64,000 bases of DNA. Source: CF-162 sp963667205 (GTDB taxonomy: Bacteria > Chloroflexota > Dehalococcoidia > SM23-28-2 > RBG-16-64-32). Position 1 is the stretch's first letter; each line of letters opens with the position of its first letter. Position numbers and translations under genes: made by a program. Below the pieces are notes generated by a model. The model was not told where the DNA came from, searched no databases, and was given only the letters and a program-made list of their open reading frames with translations. The stretch is taken from NCBI GenBank assembly GCA_963667205.1, contig OY762959.1, positions 1,550,001-1,614,000 on the forward strand. The letters are read 5' to 3'. Positions 28,901-39,829 of this stretch are shown in pieces.

Positions 28901-29284
28901 CAGCGCCGAGCCAAAGCCGGGGAACGTCTGCTGGCCGGACGCCACGAAGTAGCGCAGGAGGGTGTCCAGCTCGCGGTCGCGCTCGTCGAGGCCGTACCAG
29001 CAGGCGGGTATGTCACCTGCTTGCACGAAGTCCTGTAGGAGCGTGGTCTTACCGTAGCCGGCAGGAGCGCTGACGACGGCGATGCGGTTCTTCGAGGCAT
29101 CCGTAAGCGCCTGCACGAGCCGCTCTCTGCGCACGATCGCCTGACGCCGCTCCGGCAGCTTTACCTTGGCGACGAAGGGGACTTCGAGCGCGCCGGCCTG
29201 GGGCGCGTCTGCCTTGCCCGCAGCGCCGGCTGCCGGGCCCCGGGACGCCGCCCGGCCCTTGCTGTTTTTCCTCTGTTCTGCCAT
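25982..29284 (-). CDS. Large MalT-like ATPase - TPR - winged-helix/BTAD transcriptional regulator (in-frame TAG)
   Basis: About 1,100 residues. The N-terminal STAND-type ATPase has Walker A SAPAGYGKTT and Walker B FLFVIDDFHYMD, with VLGSRTRP and the EGWAGALILL motif typical of MalT-like proteins. A long TPR array follows (LVQSLINLGMVYYLQGDFGRA and similar). The C-terminus has an OmpR-type winged helix (LRKEEIVAALWPD) and a BTAD domain (EFYSEWAETLRWQYEEQY). Such regulators bind a ligand in the TPR region and activate transcription. A TAG at 28130-28132 interrupts the frame between AAQRM and GDKRWEDAVYHY; both sides are in the same frame, so I treat it as one gene. The start is ATG 29284. The micropeptide genes directly downstream could supply ligands or be targets (inference). 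Confidence 0.85.
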
Positions 29285-29530
29285 CCAAACCCCGGTCCGG
29301 GAGCCTCCCGCTGGACGCAAATAGGCGGCCCGTACGCCGCGGAGGGCTCGCTGCCGAATTCCCGCACGGCCCAGTCCGACACTAGGCCTCGTTCGATCAC
29401 TTAGACGAGGGGCCATCGTGACCGTTACAGCAATAGCCGGCCATTGATCTGCCCAATACCGCAGTCCGACCCGATCCTGAACCCACCTTTCTAGACGTAA
29501 CGGTTGACCGCCGCACGGGGCAGAGGGAAG

Positions 29531-30541
29531 ATGGTGCCGATGAAACTGGGCTCCCCGTACGGATCGTCCCGCCCCTTCCGGCCTCAGGCGGCCCTTAAGC
29601 CCGCATTGCTCCTGACGCTGGTCGTGACGCTCGCACTGGTGGCGATGATCGGCCTCGGCGCCGGCGGCTCCAGCGCCGACCCCTCTCTCGACAGCGAGGA
29701 GCAGGCGTTCCTCACGCTGATCAACGACTACCGCGCGGCGAACGGTCGTGCGCCGCTGGCAACGGACTGCCGCCTGCACGCCGCGGCGGACTGGTTCGCC
29801 AACGACATGGCGATCGACAACTATTGGGCGAGCAATCACCACGACAACGAGGACCCACCGCGCAGCCCGGGCGAGCGCGCCGCCGCGCTCGGATTCGTTG
29901 CCCCTGTGGGCGAGAACATCGCCGCCGGCTATACGACGGCGGCCTTTGTGTTCGCGGCGTGGCAAGAGTCGTCGGGCCACAACTCCAACATGCTCGGCAA
30001 CTACGCCGCGATCGGCATCGGCCGTGCGTATGACGCTAACGCCCAGTACGGCTGGTATTGGGTGACGGACTTCGCGATCTTCGTGCCGGCGCCGGCCCAG
30101 CCGCAGTGCGCCCCACCGGCGACTCCATCACCGACGGCGACTGCGAGCGCACCCCCATCGACGCCACCAACGCCCGCGCAGTCCCCGGCGCCCTCACCCT
30201 CAACGACGCCCGTAAACACCCAGCCGCCATCAGCGTCTGCCTTGCCGGTGCCGCAGCCCACGCTTCAGCCGCTCGTATGGGGCGATACAGACTGCGACCA
30301 GCAGGTCGGTCCGGTAGACTCGATCCGGGTGCTGATGCTCGACGCCGGGCTGACGACGACGTCGACGGCAACCTGCCTGCCGATGGGTGGGCCGCTGTTT
30401 GCGAACGGCACCCTGCGCCTCTGGGGCGACGTCAACTGCGATGGCCCCGATCCGGTGGACGCGATCCTGATGCTGCGCTTCGACGCCGGCCTGCCGGTCC
30501 TGACGCCGGCCGGCTGCCCCAGCCTGGGCGATCTGGTCTAG
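29531..30541 (+). CDS. Secreted CAP/SCP-domain protein with paired dockerin-like repeats
   Basis: ATG 29531 follows AGAGGGAAG. An N-terminal membrane/signal helix (LLLTLVVTLALVAMIGLG) is followed by a CAP domain: EEQAFLTLINDYRAANG, ADWFANDMA, VGENIAAGYTTA, AWQESSGHNSNML and YGWYWVTDFA. A Pro/Thr/Ser-rich linker leads to two dockerin-like repeats, WGDTDCDQQ with PVDSIRVLMLDAGL and WGDVNCDGP with PVDAILMLRFDAGL, then CPSLGDLV. The frame is intact. CAP proteins are extracellular with varied roles. The repeats suggest attachment to a cohesin-like partner such as that on the kinase. The stop codon overlaps that of the convergent hydratase gene. Confidence 0.88.
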   Translation: MVPMKLGSPYGSSRPFRPQAALKPALLLTLVVTLALVAMIGLGAGGSSADPSLDSEEQAFLTLINDYRAANGRAPLATDCRLHAAADWFANDMAIDNYWASNHHDNEDPPRSPGERAAALGFVAPVGENIAAGYTTAAFVFAAWQESSGHNSNMLGNYAAIGIGRAYDANAQYGWYWVTDFAIFVPAPAQPQCAPPATPSPTATASAPPSTPPTPAQSPAPSPSTTPVNTQPPSASALPVPQPTLQPLVWGDTDCDQQVGPVDSIRVLMLDAGLTTTSTATCLPMGGPLFANGTLRLWGDVNCDGPDPVDAILMLRFDAGLPVLTPAGCPSLGDLV

Positions 30542-31303
30542 CCGCGGCCTTCCTTCTCAAGCCGGGCCTTGCGCTGTGACATCAATCGCGTGTAGAGCAG
30601 CATGTCCTGGTCGCTGTAGGCGGCGTCGCCCATCTCTGATCCCCGCTTGAGCGCCCTCATTGTCGCCTTCGTCAAGGCGACCGGCAGCGCCGGGTTGGCG
30701 ATGATCGCGTCCGCCAGCGCGCGCCTTCGCCTTGACAGCGTCGTCGGGCTCAAGGTGCGTCACGAGACCGTACTCGTACGCGCGCTTGGCATCGAAGCGT
30801 TCGCAGGTGATCGTCAGCTCCAGCGCACGGGAGTGGCCCATCTCACGGGCCAGCCTCGGCAGGGCGTTCCAGCCCAGCGCAGGCCCAGCTCGACCTCCGG
30901 GATCGAGAAACCACGTGCCCTCGCCGGCCACACGCAGGTCGCAGCAGGCCGCGAAGACGAGGCCGCCGCCGATCGCGCAGCCACGCACGGCGGCGATCGT
31001 CACCTGGCCCAGGTTTTCGATGTCGCCCGACGTGCGGCTGCCGACGCCCGATACGTGGCGCACCTCAAGCTCGTTCGGCGAGCCGGGGTCGCCCCACTCG
31101 CTCGTATCGGCGCCGGCGGAGAAGATGTCTCCCTCACCGGCGAAGATCACGACGCGCGTGTCCGTATCGTCGCGCAGCCTGTGGCAGAGGTCCTGCAGGT
31201 CCGCATGCATCTGCCGGTTGATCGCGTTGCGCTTCTCGGGCCGGCTCAGACGAACGGTGAGGAGCGCGCCGTCGCGGTCCAGCTTGATCGTCTCGTAATC
31301 CAT
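30538..31303 (-). CDS. Enoyl-CoA hydratase/isomerase (one frameshift)
   Basis: Crotonase family: LLTVRLSRPEKRNAINRQMH, the oxyanion-hole segment GDIFSAGADTSEW and VRGCAIGGGLVFAACCDLR. The second catalytic glutamate site reads WFLDPG. Frame is lost near 30725 by one extra base; the other frame continues RALADAIIANPALPVALTKA and LLYTRLMSQRKARLEKEG. The repaired length of about 255 residues is normal. Monocistronic as seen; the fatty-acid or aromatic substrate is unknown. Confidence 0.82.
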
Positions 31304-31368
31304 ATCTGCCTCCGGCGCACAGTCTACACCGCTCCGCCTCTTCGCGGTCGGCGGAGTGCTGGCCCCAA

Positions 31369-32223
31369 TCAGCCCTGCCTCTTCAGCTTACCGGTGCGCT
31401 TGGCCCAGCGCTCGGCGACCGCGAAGACGAGGATCGAAAACGGCACGAGGGAAACGCCGAAGACGCCGAGGATCGCCAGCGTCCCCGCCATCTCGCCAAT
31501 GCTATCGCCTTCGATGATCGCGCCACGGATGCCGTCGAGAATGTAGGTGGCGGGCGAAGCGTAGGAGAAGACCTGCAGCCAGCCGGGCAGCACTTCGACG
31601 CTGTAGTAGACGCCGGAGATCAGCAGCACGGCCGCCTGCACCATGAACGACATCTGCGTGCCACGCTCCGGGTAGAGCAGCGGCAGCACGCCCGCAAGGA
31701 TGCCCATCCCCGCGATGCTGACGCTGCCGACGGCGATGACAACGACCGCCGCCAGCCAATCGGCCTGCGAGAAGTCGACGGCGAAGAACGGCAGCGCGAT
31801 CGCGAAGATGAGGAGCGTGCGAACTATCGCGTGCAGGACGCCGAAGACGGACATGCCGACGAGGTGAATCCAGCGAGGGACGGGCGCCATCAGCGTATGC
31901 TCGATCGTTCCCTCCCAGCGCTCCCAGGTGATGACGAGGCTGATGTCGTCGAGGACGGCCGAGAGGTAGGCCCAGACGAGCGTCCCCAGGAGGAGGAAGA
32001 GGATGAGATCGTTCGCCGCTCCTGAGCCGGCGATCCCGGCCGCCTCCACTTCTTTGGCGATGAACGTGATCGCCAGCGTGTTGACCACGCCGTAGACCAA
32101 CCACACCAGCTCCCACGCCCAGTAGCGCTTCCAGAGGTTCGTCTGCCGCTCTACGAACGCCCAGGCCAGCGTCACCGCCCCGGTCGCACGCGCAGCGGCC
32201 ATCGGATTCGTGACGCTAGCCAT
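31369..32223 (-). CDS. ABC-2 type transporter permease
   Basis: A 284-residue protein with six predicted membrane helices, the conserved ERWEGTIEHTLMAPV segment of ABC-2 permeases, and VLLISGVYYSVEVLPGWLQ with FSYASPATYILDGIRGAI near the end. It pairs with the ATPase encoded just upstream, with overlapping genes. Likely an exporter; the substrate (drug, lipid or polysaccharide) is unclear. Confidence 0.9.
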   Translation of the reverse strand: MASVTNPMAAARATGAVTLAWAFVERQTNLWKRYWAWELVWLVYGVVNTLAITFIAKEVEAAGIAGSGAANDLILFLLLGTLVWAYLSAVLDDISLVITWERWEGTIEHTLMAPVPRWIHLVGMSVFGVLHAIVRTLLIFAIALPFFAVDFSQADWLAAVVVIAVGSVSIAGMGILAGVLPLLYPERGTQMSFMVQAAVLLISGVYYSVEVLPGWLQVFSYASPATYILDGIRGAIIEGDSIGEMAGTLAILGVFGVSLVPFSILVFAVAERWAKRTGKLKRQG

Positions 32224-33076
32224 GGGCCGCCACCTCCGCCGGCGTTTCGTCCTCTTCCAGGTCGTGGCCGGTCAACTTCATGAAGACGTCCTCCATATCG
32301 ATCTCCTCGATGGGGCGGCCGCGCGCCACTCGCTCGCGCAGCTCGAGCGGCGTTCCGCTGGCGACGATCCGTCCGCCGGCGATGAACGAGATACGGTCGC
32401 AGAGCACCTCCGCTTCCTCCATGTCGTGCGTCGCCAGGAGGATCGTCGCGTCGTGGTCGCGTTGGACGTCGCGGATGAAGCGCTGGACGTCGCGCCGCGA
32501 GCGCGGGTCGAGGCCGGTCGTCGGCTCGTCCAGCAGCATCATCACGGGCGGTGTCAGGAACGACCGCGCCACGGCCACCTTCTGCTGCTGGCCGCGCGAG
32601 AGGTGGCTCATCTGCTCGCTCGCCAACTCCTCCGGGAAGCCCAGGCGCCGTAGCACCTTCGGCACGAGCACCCGGATCTCGCCGGGAGTGAGGCCGTACA
32701 CGCGCCCGAAGAAGAGCAGGTTCTCGTACGCCGACATGTTGCGGAAGAACGAGGGGTCGGCCGACACGCGGTTGATCAGCGCGCGCACCGAGCCGGAGGC
32801 GGTAATGATATCGTGGCCGAAGACCTCGACGCTGCCGCTATCGGGCAGCAGCAGCGTGCTGAGCACGCGCACGAGCGTCGACTTGCCGGAGCCGTTGGCG
32901 CCGATGAGGCCGAAGACCTCGCCACGCCGCACCTCGAACGAGACGTCCTTCAGCACGTGCGCCACAGGCGGCCGGCTCGCGGACACGGGCAGGCACCACG
33001 AGACGAGCTTGCGGTAGCCAAAGCCGCCGCCGAAATATTTATTCAGGTTGCTCACACTGAGCGCTGTCTGTTCCAT
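32216..33076 (-). CDS. ABC transporter ATP-binding protein
   Basis: An ABC-2-associated ATPase of 286 residues with Walker A GANGSGKST, signature LSRGQQQKVAVA, Walker B MMLLDEPTTGLDP and switch LATHDMEEAE. The start is ATG 33076 (MEQTALSVSNLNKYFG). The stop overlaps the permease start by eight bases, so the two form one exporter operon. Confidence 0.93.
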   Translation of the reverse strand: MEQTALSVSNLNKYFGGGFGYRKLVSWCLPVSASRPPVAHVLKDVSFEVRRGEVFGLIGANGSGKSTLVRVLSTLLLPDSGSVEVFGHDIITASGSVRALINRVSADPSFFRNMSAYENLLFFGRVYGLTPGEIRVLVPKVLRRLGFPEELASEQMSHLSRGQQQKVAVARSFLTPPVMMLLDEPTTGLDPRSRRDVQRFIRDVQRDHDATILLATHDMEEAEVLCDRISFIAGGRIVASGTPLELRERVARGRPIEEIDMEDVFMKLTGHDLEEDETPAEVAAHG

Positions 33077-33173
33077 CGCTGTCTCCCTTGGTGCTGCCGG
33101 GCTCGCTGGTTCGAATAATCCCCTTATGGCTTGCCTCCGCTGTGTCGGTGGTGTTCGCTGCGTTGAGCACAAG

Positions 33174-33204
33174 AAAAAACCCACTACGCCGCGTGGTAGT
33201 GGGT
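33174..33204 (-). terminator. Rho-independent terminator for a small minus-strand transcript
   Basis: ACCCACTAC and GTAGTGGGT form a 9-bp stem; on the minus strand it is followed by six T residues. It lies after the small gene at 33232-33342 and before the ABC operon. Confidence 0.8.
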
Positions 33205-33231
33205 CGAGAATCGCGTTCCGCTCAGGCTAGA

Positions 33232-33342
33232 TCAGGTGGAAGCCTCCGAGCCAGACGCACTCGTCCCACGTTCGCGCACGACGCCACTTAGCGCGTACGG
33301 TGCGCCGTGCGGGTCGTTGAAGATGCCGGTGATTACGTGCAT
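33232..33342 (-). CDS. Small independent gene, 36-residue product
   Basis: The product begins MHVITGIFNDPHGAPYALSG. AAAGGAG lies 11 bases before the ATG, a little far. A promoter (33376-33404) and terminator (33174-33204) bracket it, so a transcript of about 190 bases is well supported even if the coding sequence is not. Another frame ends in WDECVWLGGFHLI, which looks protein-like, so an indel may hide the true C-terminus. A six-codon ORF (MKGALV) ends exactly at the base before this ATG. It could also be a small RNA. No family recognised. Confidence 0.4.
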   Translation of the reverse strand: MHVITGIFNDPHGAPYALSGVVRERGTSASGSEAST

Positions 33343-33375
33343 CTAGACGAGTGCTCCTTTCATGGATTCCAGCGC

Positions 33376-33404
33376 AGCGTAACAGCGGCGCACGGGGCTG
33401 TCAA
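33376..33404 (-). promoter_or_regulatory. Promoter of the small minus-strand transcript
   Basis: On the minus strand a perfect TTGACA is followed after 17 bases by TACGCT. Confidence 0.6.
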
Positions 33405-33584
33405 CGGAGTTCCGGCGCAGTGCTACTGCGTGCAGCGCAGGTCGGCGACTTCGCCGTCGGCCGGGCTGATCAACGCGTGCGGCTCGCCGCCGCGCAGCGT
33501 CGTGCGGGAAGACGGCGCCAAGGCTGTCAATCGGGACGTGATCGCCCGTAGGCCGGGCCGCCGCTACACTGGAAGTATCCCCCT

Positions 33585-35417
<1,833 letters not shown>

Positions 35418-35512
35418 TTCGCCGCTAAGTCAGATACGCGCCGAACCGGCCGGCGGCATCCCCGGCCTGCCAACGATAGGGCAACGCGCGGCGCGTGCCG
35501 TAAAATAGAACC

Positions 35513-36124
35513 GTGACGACTATCGGCGTCCTCGCCCTGCAGGGCGACTTCCTCGAACACGCCTCACAATTGCGGCGGATCGGCGCGGAGGCCCGCGAAG
35601 TGCGCTCCGCCGAGCAGCTGCGCGCGCTCGACGGGCTGATCATCCCCGGCGGCGAGAGCACGACGTCCGGCCGGCTGATGGCAGACTTCCACCTGCACGA
35701 ACCACTACGGGTCTTTGCCCACTCAGGGATCCCGACGTGGGGGACCTGCGCCGGCATGATCGCCCTCGCCCGCCACGCCAGCGACCTGCCGTTCCCGACG
35801 CTGGAAGCGATCGATATCGAAGTCGACCGCAACGCCTACGGCCGCCAGGTGGACAGCTTCGAGGCGGACCTGGACGTCCCGGCGCTAGGCGCTGAGCCGT
35901 TCCACGCCGTCTTCATCCGGGCGCCCGTCGTCACCAGCGCCGGCGAAGGAGTCGAAGTGCTGGCCACCGTGCAGCACGACGGCGAGCCGACGACGCCCGT
36001 CGCCGTACGGCAGGGTACTGTACTGGCGACGTCGTTCCACCCGGAACTGACGGCGGACACCCGCTTCCACGAGTACTTCCTGAACATCGTCCGTTCGCAG
36101 GGGAGGATGACGGCAGCGAAATGA
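35513..36124 (+). CDS. pdxT: Pyridoxal 5'-phosphate synthase glutaminase subunit
   Basis: A class I glutamine amidotransferase of 203 residues providing ammonia to PdxS for pyridoxal phosphate synthesis. It has GVLALQGDFLEH, PGGESTTSGRL, the nucleophile in TWGTCAGMIALA and the His/Glu pair in ATSFHPELT. The GTG start at 35513 is six bases after a TAAAAT box, indicating a leaderless mRNA. No pdxS is in the window, which is unusual since the two are often adjacent. It overlaps the next gene (ATGA). Confidence 0.95.
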   Translation: MTTIGVLALQGDFLEHASQLRRIGAEAREVRSAEQLRALDGLIIPGGESTTSGRLMADFHLHEPLRVFAHSGIPTWGTCAGMIALARHASDLPFPTLEAIDIEVDRNAYGRQVDSFEADLDVPALGAEPFHAVFIRAPVVTSAGEGVEVLATVQHDGEPTTPVAVRQGTVLATSFHPELTADTRFHEYFLNIVRSQGRMTAAK

Positions 36125-37041
36125 CCTCCGCCCGGCACCCACTTCCCACCGATATCGTAGCTCTCGTCTCCTTCGACGGCCGCGTCTATCCGAACGAGGC
36201 GAAGCCCCTCGACCGCCTCGGCCTCGGCAACGACAAGCCGCACGCGCTGGAGACGGCGCTGGAGCAGTGGTTCTCCTTCGCGACCGGCAAGCACACGTGG
36301 GTCAGCGTCCACGGCGCGACGATCCGTGGGCTCATCTCCGCCAGGCCGCGCTCCAAACGCACAGCGTGGGAAGTCGAGGCCCTGATCAACACGACCGACG
36401 ACGATTCCGTCTGGCAGTCGCTCTTCGCGCGGATGCTCAGCGGCATCGGCAAGCACGGCGCCGAACGCATCTTCCTTCGCGTCGAGCTGGATAGCCCCGT
36501 GCGGCAGGCCGCTCGCGCCGCCGGCTTCTTCGCCTACGCGGAGGAAACGCTGTTCAGGCGGCCCGCCCTGCCATCACCCCCGAAGGGCGACGTGCCGCTG
36601 CGCCGCAAGAGAAAGTCGGAGGCGCTGGGCCTGTTCCAGCTCTACGGTCGCGAGGTCCCGGCGAACGTCCGCGCGATCGAAGGCGCGACGTTCCGTGAGT
36701 GGCAGGCCGCCCAGGAGAAGTGGGGCGGGCGCTTCAGCGACCTGGTCGCCGAAGAGGACGCCGCCATCGCCGCCTGGACCCGCGTCGTACTGGGCCAGGT
36801 GAACCGCGTAGCGGCGCTTTCAGCAAGCGGCTACGATGATATCGTCTCGGCGGCGCTCCAGGTCGTCGGCGAGCGCGAGGCGCACTGCCTGGCGCCGCGG
36901 CACGCGCCCGGCCTGGTGTCGGCGCTTGACCGGCTGGGCTTTGAGCAGACCGGCGAGTTCAGCGCGATGGCGAAGCGGCTGGCAAAACCCGCGGAGGAGC
37001 TGACTGCGGAGCGATCCAAGAAAGCGATCCCGGCGAGCTAA
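36121..37041 (+). CDS. Uncharacterised protein, possibly with a GNAT-like N-terminal fold
   Basis: A soluble 306-residue protein. The first part has ATIRGLISARPRSKRTAWEV and RIFLRVELDSPVRQAARAAG, a strand-helix order reminiscent of GNAT acetyltransferases, then a basic linker (PLRRKRKSEA) and a second domain (EDAAIAAWTRVVLGQVNRVA). I do not recognise a family. It overlaps pdxT by four bases and is followed three bases on by the R3H ATPase, so it lies in a housekeeping operon. Confidence 0.7.
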   Translation: MTSARHPLPTDIVALVSFDGRVYPNEAKPLDRLGLGNDKPHALETALEQWFSFATGKHTWVSVHGATIRGLISARPRSKRTAWEVEALINTTDDDSVWQSLFARMLSGIGKHGAERIFLRVELDSPVRQAARAAGFFAYAEETLFRRPALPSPPKGDVPLRRKRKSEALGLFQLYGREVPANVRAIEGATFREWQAAQEKWGGRFSDLVAEEDAAIAAWTRVVLGQVNRVAALSASGYDDIVSAALQVVGEREAHCLAPRHAPGLVSALDRLGFEQTGEFSAMAKRLAKPAEELTAERSKKAIPAS

Positions 37042-37044
37042 CAG

Positions 37045-38607
37045 ATGCTAAAGATCACCGACGACCTCGACGCGCTCCTCGAAGTGCTACCGCCGCACGT
37101 CGCCGACGCCGTGCGCGAGCGGACCAACAACTTCGCGCTGCTTGAGATCGTGCTCGACCTCGGCCGGGCGCCGGAAGCGCGCTACCCGCACGAAGAGGCG
37201 ACCCTCAGCGAGACCGAAGTGACGGAGGCCGACATCGACTTCGTCGTCTCCCGCATCGGCATCTTCACGAGCGACAACCGTGCTGGCATCGAGCGCACGC
37301 TGCACCGCATCTCCTGCATCCGCAACCGGCAGGGCCGCATCATCGGCCTCACGCTGCGCGTCGGCCGCGCCGTCTTTGGCACGATCCGGATCATCGAGGA
37401 CCTCGTCCGCGACGAGAAGAGCGTCCTGCTGCTTGGCCGCCCGGGCGTCGGCAAGACGACGATGCTGCGCGAGGTAGCCCGCTTCCTCGCCGACGACCAG
37501 AACCGGCGCGTGATCGTCGTCGACACGTCGAACGAGATTGCCGGCGACGGCGACATCCCGCACCCCGGTATCGGCAGCGCGCGCCGCATGCAGGTGCCTT
37601 CGCCTGAGCTGCAGCACGCGGTGATGATCGAGGCGGTGGAGAACCACATGCCGGAAGTGATCATCATCGATGAGATCGGCACTGACCTCGAGGCCGCCGC
37701 CGCCCGCACGATCGCCGAGCGCGGCGTGCAGCTGATCGCCACCGCGCACGGCAACACGCTGGAAAACCTGATCATGAACCCGACTCTGTCGGACCTCGTC
37801 GGTGGCATCGAGTCCGTCACCCTTAGCGATGAGGAAGCGCGCCGTCGAGGCACCCAGAAAGCGATCCTCGAGCGCCGCGCGCCGCCCACCTTCGACATCC
37901 TCGTGGAGATCCAGTCCTACAATCAGGTCGCCGTCCACAGGAGCGTCTCAGAAACGGTCGATTCGGTCCTCCGCGGCTACCGGGTGCCGCCCGAGATAAG
38001 AGAGCTCAACCCGGAGGGCGAGGTCAAGATCGCCAGGGAGCCGGCCAGCAGCGAACGCCACCGCCCCGAAAGCGCCGACCTCGCCGCGACGGCGGGCATC
38101 GGCCTCGCCGACGCAGGCGGCGCCCGCCTGCCCTCGGACCCCGGGTCGGAGCGACGCATCTATCCGTTCGGCGTCTCGCGCCAGCGGCTCCAGCAGGCGG
38201 TGCGCGAAACGCAGTTCCCGGGCGTGCTCGTCGATCACCTCGACGACGCCGACGTCGTGATCACGCTTCGTCCGTACTACCGCCGCAAGCCGCAAACGCT
38301 GCACGACGCCGAAGCGCGCTCCATCCCCATCTACGTCGTCAAGAGCAACACCGTCGTGCAGCTGGAGCAGGTGCTGCTCACGATGCGCAGCGAACGCTCG
38401 GGCGACCCGGTGACGACGGCGCTCAAGGAGGCCGAGGACGCGATCGGGCATGTGCTCAACAAGTACAGCCAGGTGGACCTGAACCCGCAGAACGCCTACA
38501 TCCGCCGTCTGCAGCACATGACCGCCCAGCGCTACAACCTCACTTCGCGCAGCGTCGGCAAGGAGCCGAACCGCTTCGTCCGCATCACTCCCGGCGGGGC
38601 CCGCTAG
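37045..38607 (+). CDS. SpoIIIAA/Ycf45-like AAA ATPase with C-terminal R3H domain
   Basis: A 520-residue ATPase of the single-stranded nucleic acid-binding R3H type. Walker A is LLGRPGVGKTTML, Walker B VIIIDEIGTDLEA, with ATAHGNTLENLIMNP as sensor. The C-terminal part has LNPQNAYIRRLQHMTAQRYN, typical of R3H domains, after a segment YPFGVSRQRLQQAVRE. Found in Cyanobacteria, plastids and many Chloroflexota and Firmicutes; the cellular role is not settled. It is tightly spaced with the genes on both sides, including tmk. Confidence 0.88.
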   Translation: MLKITDDLDALLEVLPPHVADAVRERTNNFALLEIVLDLGRAPEARYPHEEATLSETEVTEADIDFVVSRIGIFTSDNRAGIERTLHRISCIRNRQGRIIGLTLRVGRAVFGTIRIIEDLVRDEKSVLLLGRPGVGKTTMLREVARFLADDQNRRVIVVDTSNEIAGDGDIPHPGIGSARRMQVPSPELQHAVMIEAVENHMPEVIIIDEIGTDLEAAAARTIAERGVQLIATAHGNTLENLIMNPTLSDLVGGIESVTLSDEEARRRGTQKAILERRAPPTFDILVEIQSYNQVAVHRSVSETVDSVLRGYRVPPEIRELNPEGEVKIAREPASSERHRPESADLAATAGIGLADAGGARLPSDPGSERRIYPFGVSRQRLQQAVRETQFPGVLVDHLDDADVVITLRPYYRRKPQTLHDAEARSIPIYVVKSNTVVQLEQVLLTMRSERSGDPVTTALKEAEDAIGHVLNKYSQVDLNPQNAYIRRLQHMTAQRYNLTSRSVGKEPNRFVRITPGGAR

Positions 38608-38610
38608 AAC

Positions 38611-39276
38611 GTGGCCGGCGACGGCCGACGCGGATCGTTCATCACCTTCGAGGGCGGCGAAGGCTCCGGCAAGTCCACGATCGCCGAGCGCACGGCGGCT
38701 CGCCTGCGCCAGCAGGGCCAAGACCCTTTGCTCACGCGCGAGCCGGAAGGGACGGCGCTCGGCCGTCACCTCTGGACTTTCTTCCGCGAGCTGGCGGCCG
38801 CTGGCAAGACGATGACGGCGGAGGCCGAGCTCTTCCTCTTCTGCGCCGCCCGCGCGGAACACGTGCCGACCGTTATCGCGCCGGCGCTCGAAGCCGGCCG
38901 AGTCGTCCTCTGCGACCGCTTCGCCGACTCGACGACCGCCTACCAGGGATACGGCCGTGGCCTCGACCTCTCAACCGTCGAGGCGGCGAACCGCGCCGCG
39001 ACCGGCGGCCTGGCGCCCGATCTAACGCTCGTCTTCGACGTGCCGGCGGCGGAGGGCCTGCGCCGCGCGCGAGCGCTGGAAGCGGACGACGCCAAGCAGC
39101 CGGACACACTCGGCTCTGAGACGCTGGCGTTCCACGAGCGCGTGCGGGAGGGCTTTCTTGCGATCGCCGCGGCGCACCCGGAGCGGGCCACGGTCGTCGA
39201 AGCCAGCGGTCCGCTGGACGACGTTGAGGCCGCGGTGACCGAAACGATCGAGCATCTGCTCGCGCGCCGAAATTAG
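38611..39276 (+). CDS. tmk: Thymidylate kinase
   Basis: A 221-residue dTMP kinase with P-loop FEGGEGSGKST, DRFADSTTAYQGYGRG and the helical lid region. The TREPxGT loop reads TREPEGT rather than the usual TREPGGT, which may be a real variant or a base error. The GTG start at 38611 follows the ATPase stop by three bases. It makes dTDP for DNA synthesis. Confidence 0.94.
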   Translation: MAGDGRRGSFITFEGGEGSGKSTIAERTAARLRQQGQDPLLTREPEGTALGRHLWTFFRELAAAGKTMTAEAELFLFCAARAEHVPTVIAPALEAGRVVLCDRFADSTTAYQGYGRGLDLSTVEAANRAATGGLAPDLTLVFDVPAAEGLRRARALEADDAKQPDTLGSETLAFHERVREGFLAIAAAHPERATVVEASGPLDDVEAAVTETIEHLLARRN

Positions 39277-39365
39277 CTGGACAAAGCGCTCGCCCGCTCG
39301 CTAATATGGAGGCACCGCCAATCCAGCCAGATCCGCTGGCACGCGCGGTGGAAGAAGGAGGAGCA

Positions 39366-39713
39366 TTGGGTACTCGATCTGCGGCAAAGGCCCATCGTCA
39401 GTCCCTGGAACGTCGTCTGCGAAATCGCGCTGCCAAGAGCGCCACGAAGACGGCCGTGAAGAAGGCGAACGACGCCATTCTGAGCGGCGACCTTGACGCC
39501 GCGCGTGACGCCGTCCGCGACGCCGTCATCGCGCTGGACAAGGCGGCGCAAAAGGGTGTGCTCCACAACAACAACTCCGCCCGTCACAAGTCGCGGCTCC
39601 TGATCAAGTACAACTCCGCGGTAGCCGTCCGCCAGGTCTCGGGTGACGAAGCTGAGCCAGAGAAGGCGCCGAAGAAGCGCGCCCCGGCCAGCAAGAAGAC
39701 GTCCAAGAAGTAA
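39366..39713 (+). CDS. rpsT: 30S ribosomal protein S20
   Basis: The sequence TRSAAKAHRQSLERRLRNRA and KSATKTAVKKANDAI matches bS20, the small primary 16S rRNA binder. The start is TTG 39366 behind GAAGGAGGA; the longer upstream reading to 39306 is not conserved. The C-terminus carries an unusual lysine/alanine-rich extension (EKAPKKRAPASKKTSKK). Confidence 0.94.
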   Translation: MGTRSAAKAHRQSLERRLRNRAAKSATKTAVKKANDAILSGDLDAARDAVRDAVIALDKAAQKGVLHNNNSARHKSRLLIKYNSAVAVRQVSGDEAEPEKAPKKRAPASKKTSKK

Positions 39714-39829
39714 CTTCGGCCAGCGCCCATTACGGGCGTATGTGGACGGCGCTTGACAGCAATGCTATTCTATTGCGCGAATCCGCCCTGGATAAGCGAT
39801 TGCTTAGTTAGAAAGCAGAAGGAGGCCCA

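Noticed and set aside
39755..39780. A sigma-70 promoter ahead of the SCP2 gene
   Set aside because: TTGACA is present, but no -10 hexamer lies at an acceptable distance; TATTCT is too close.
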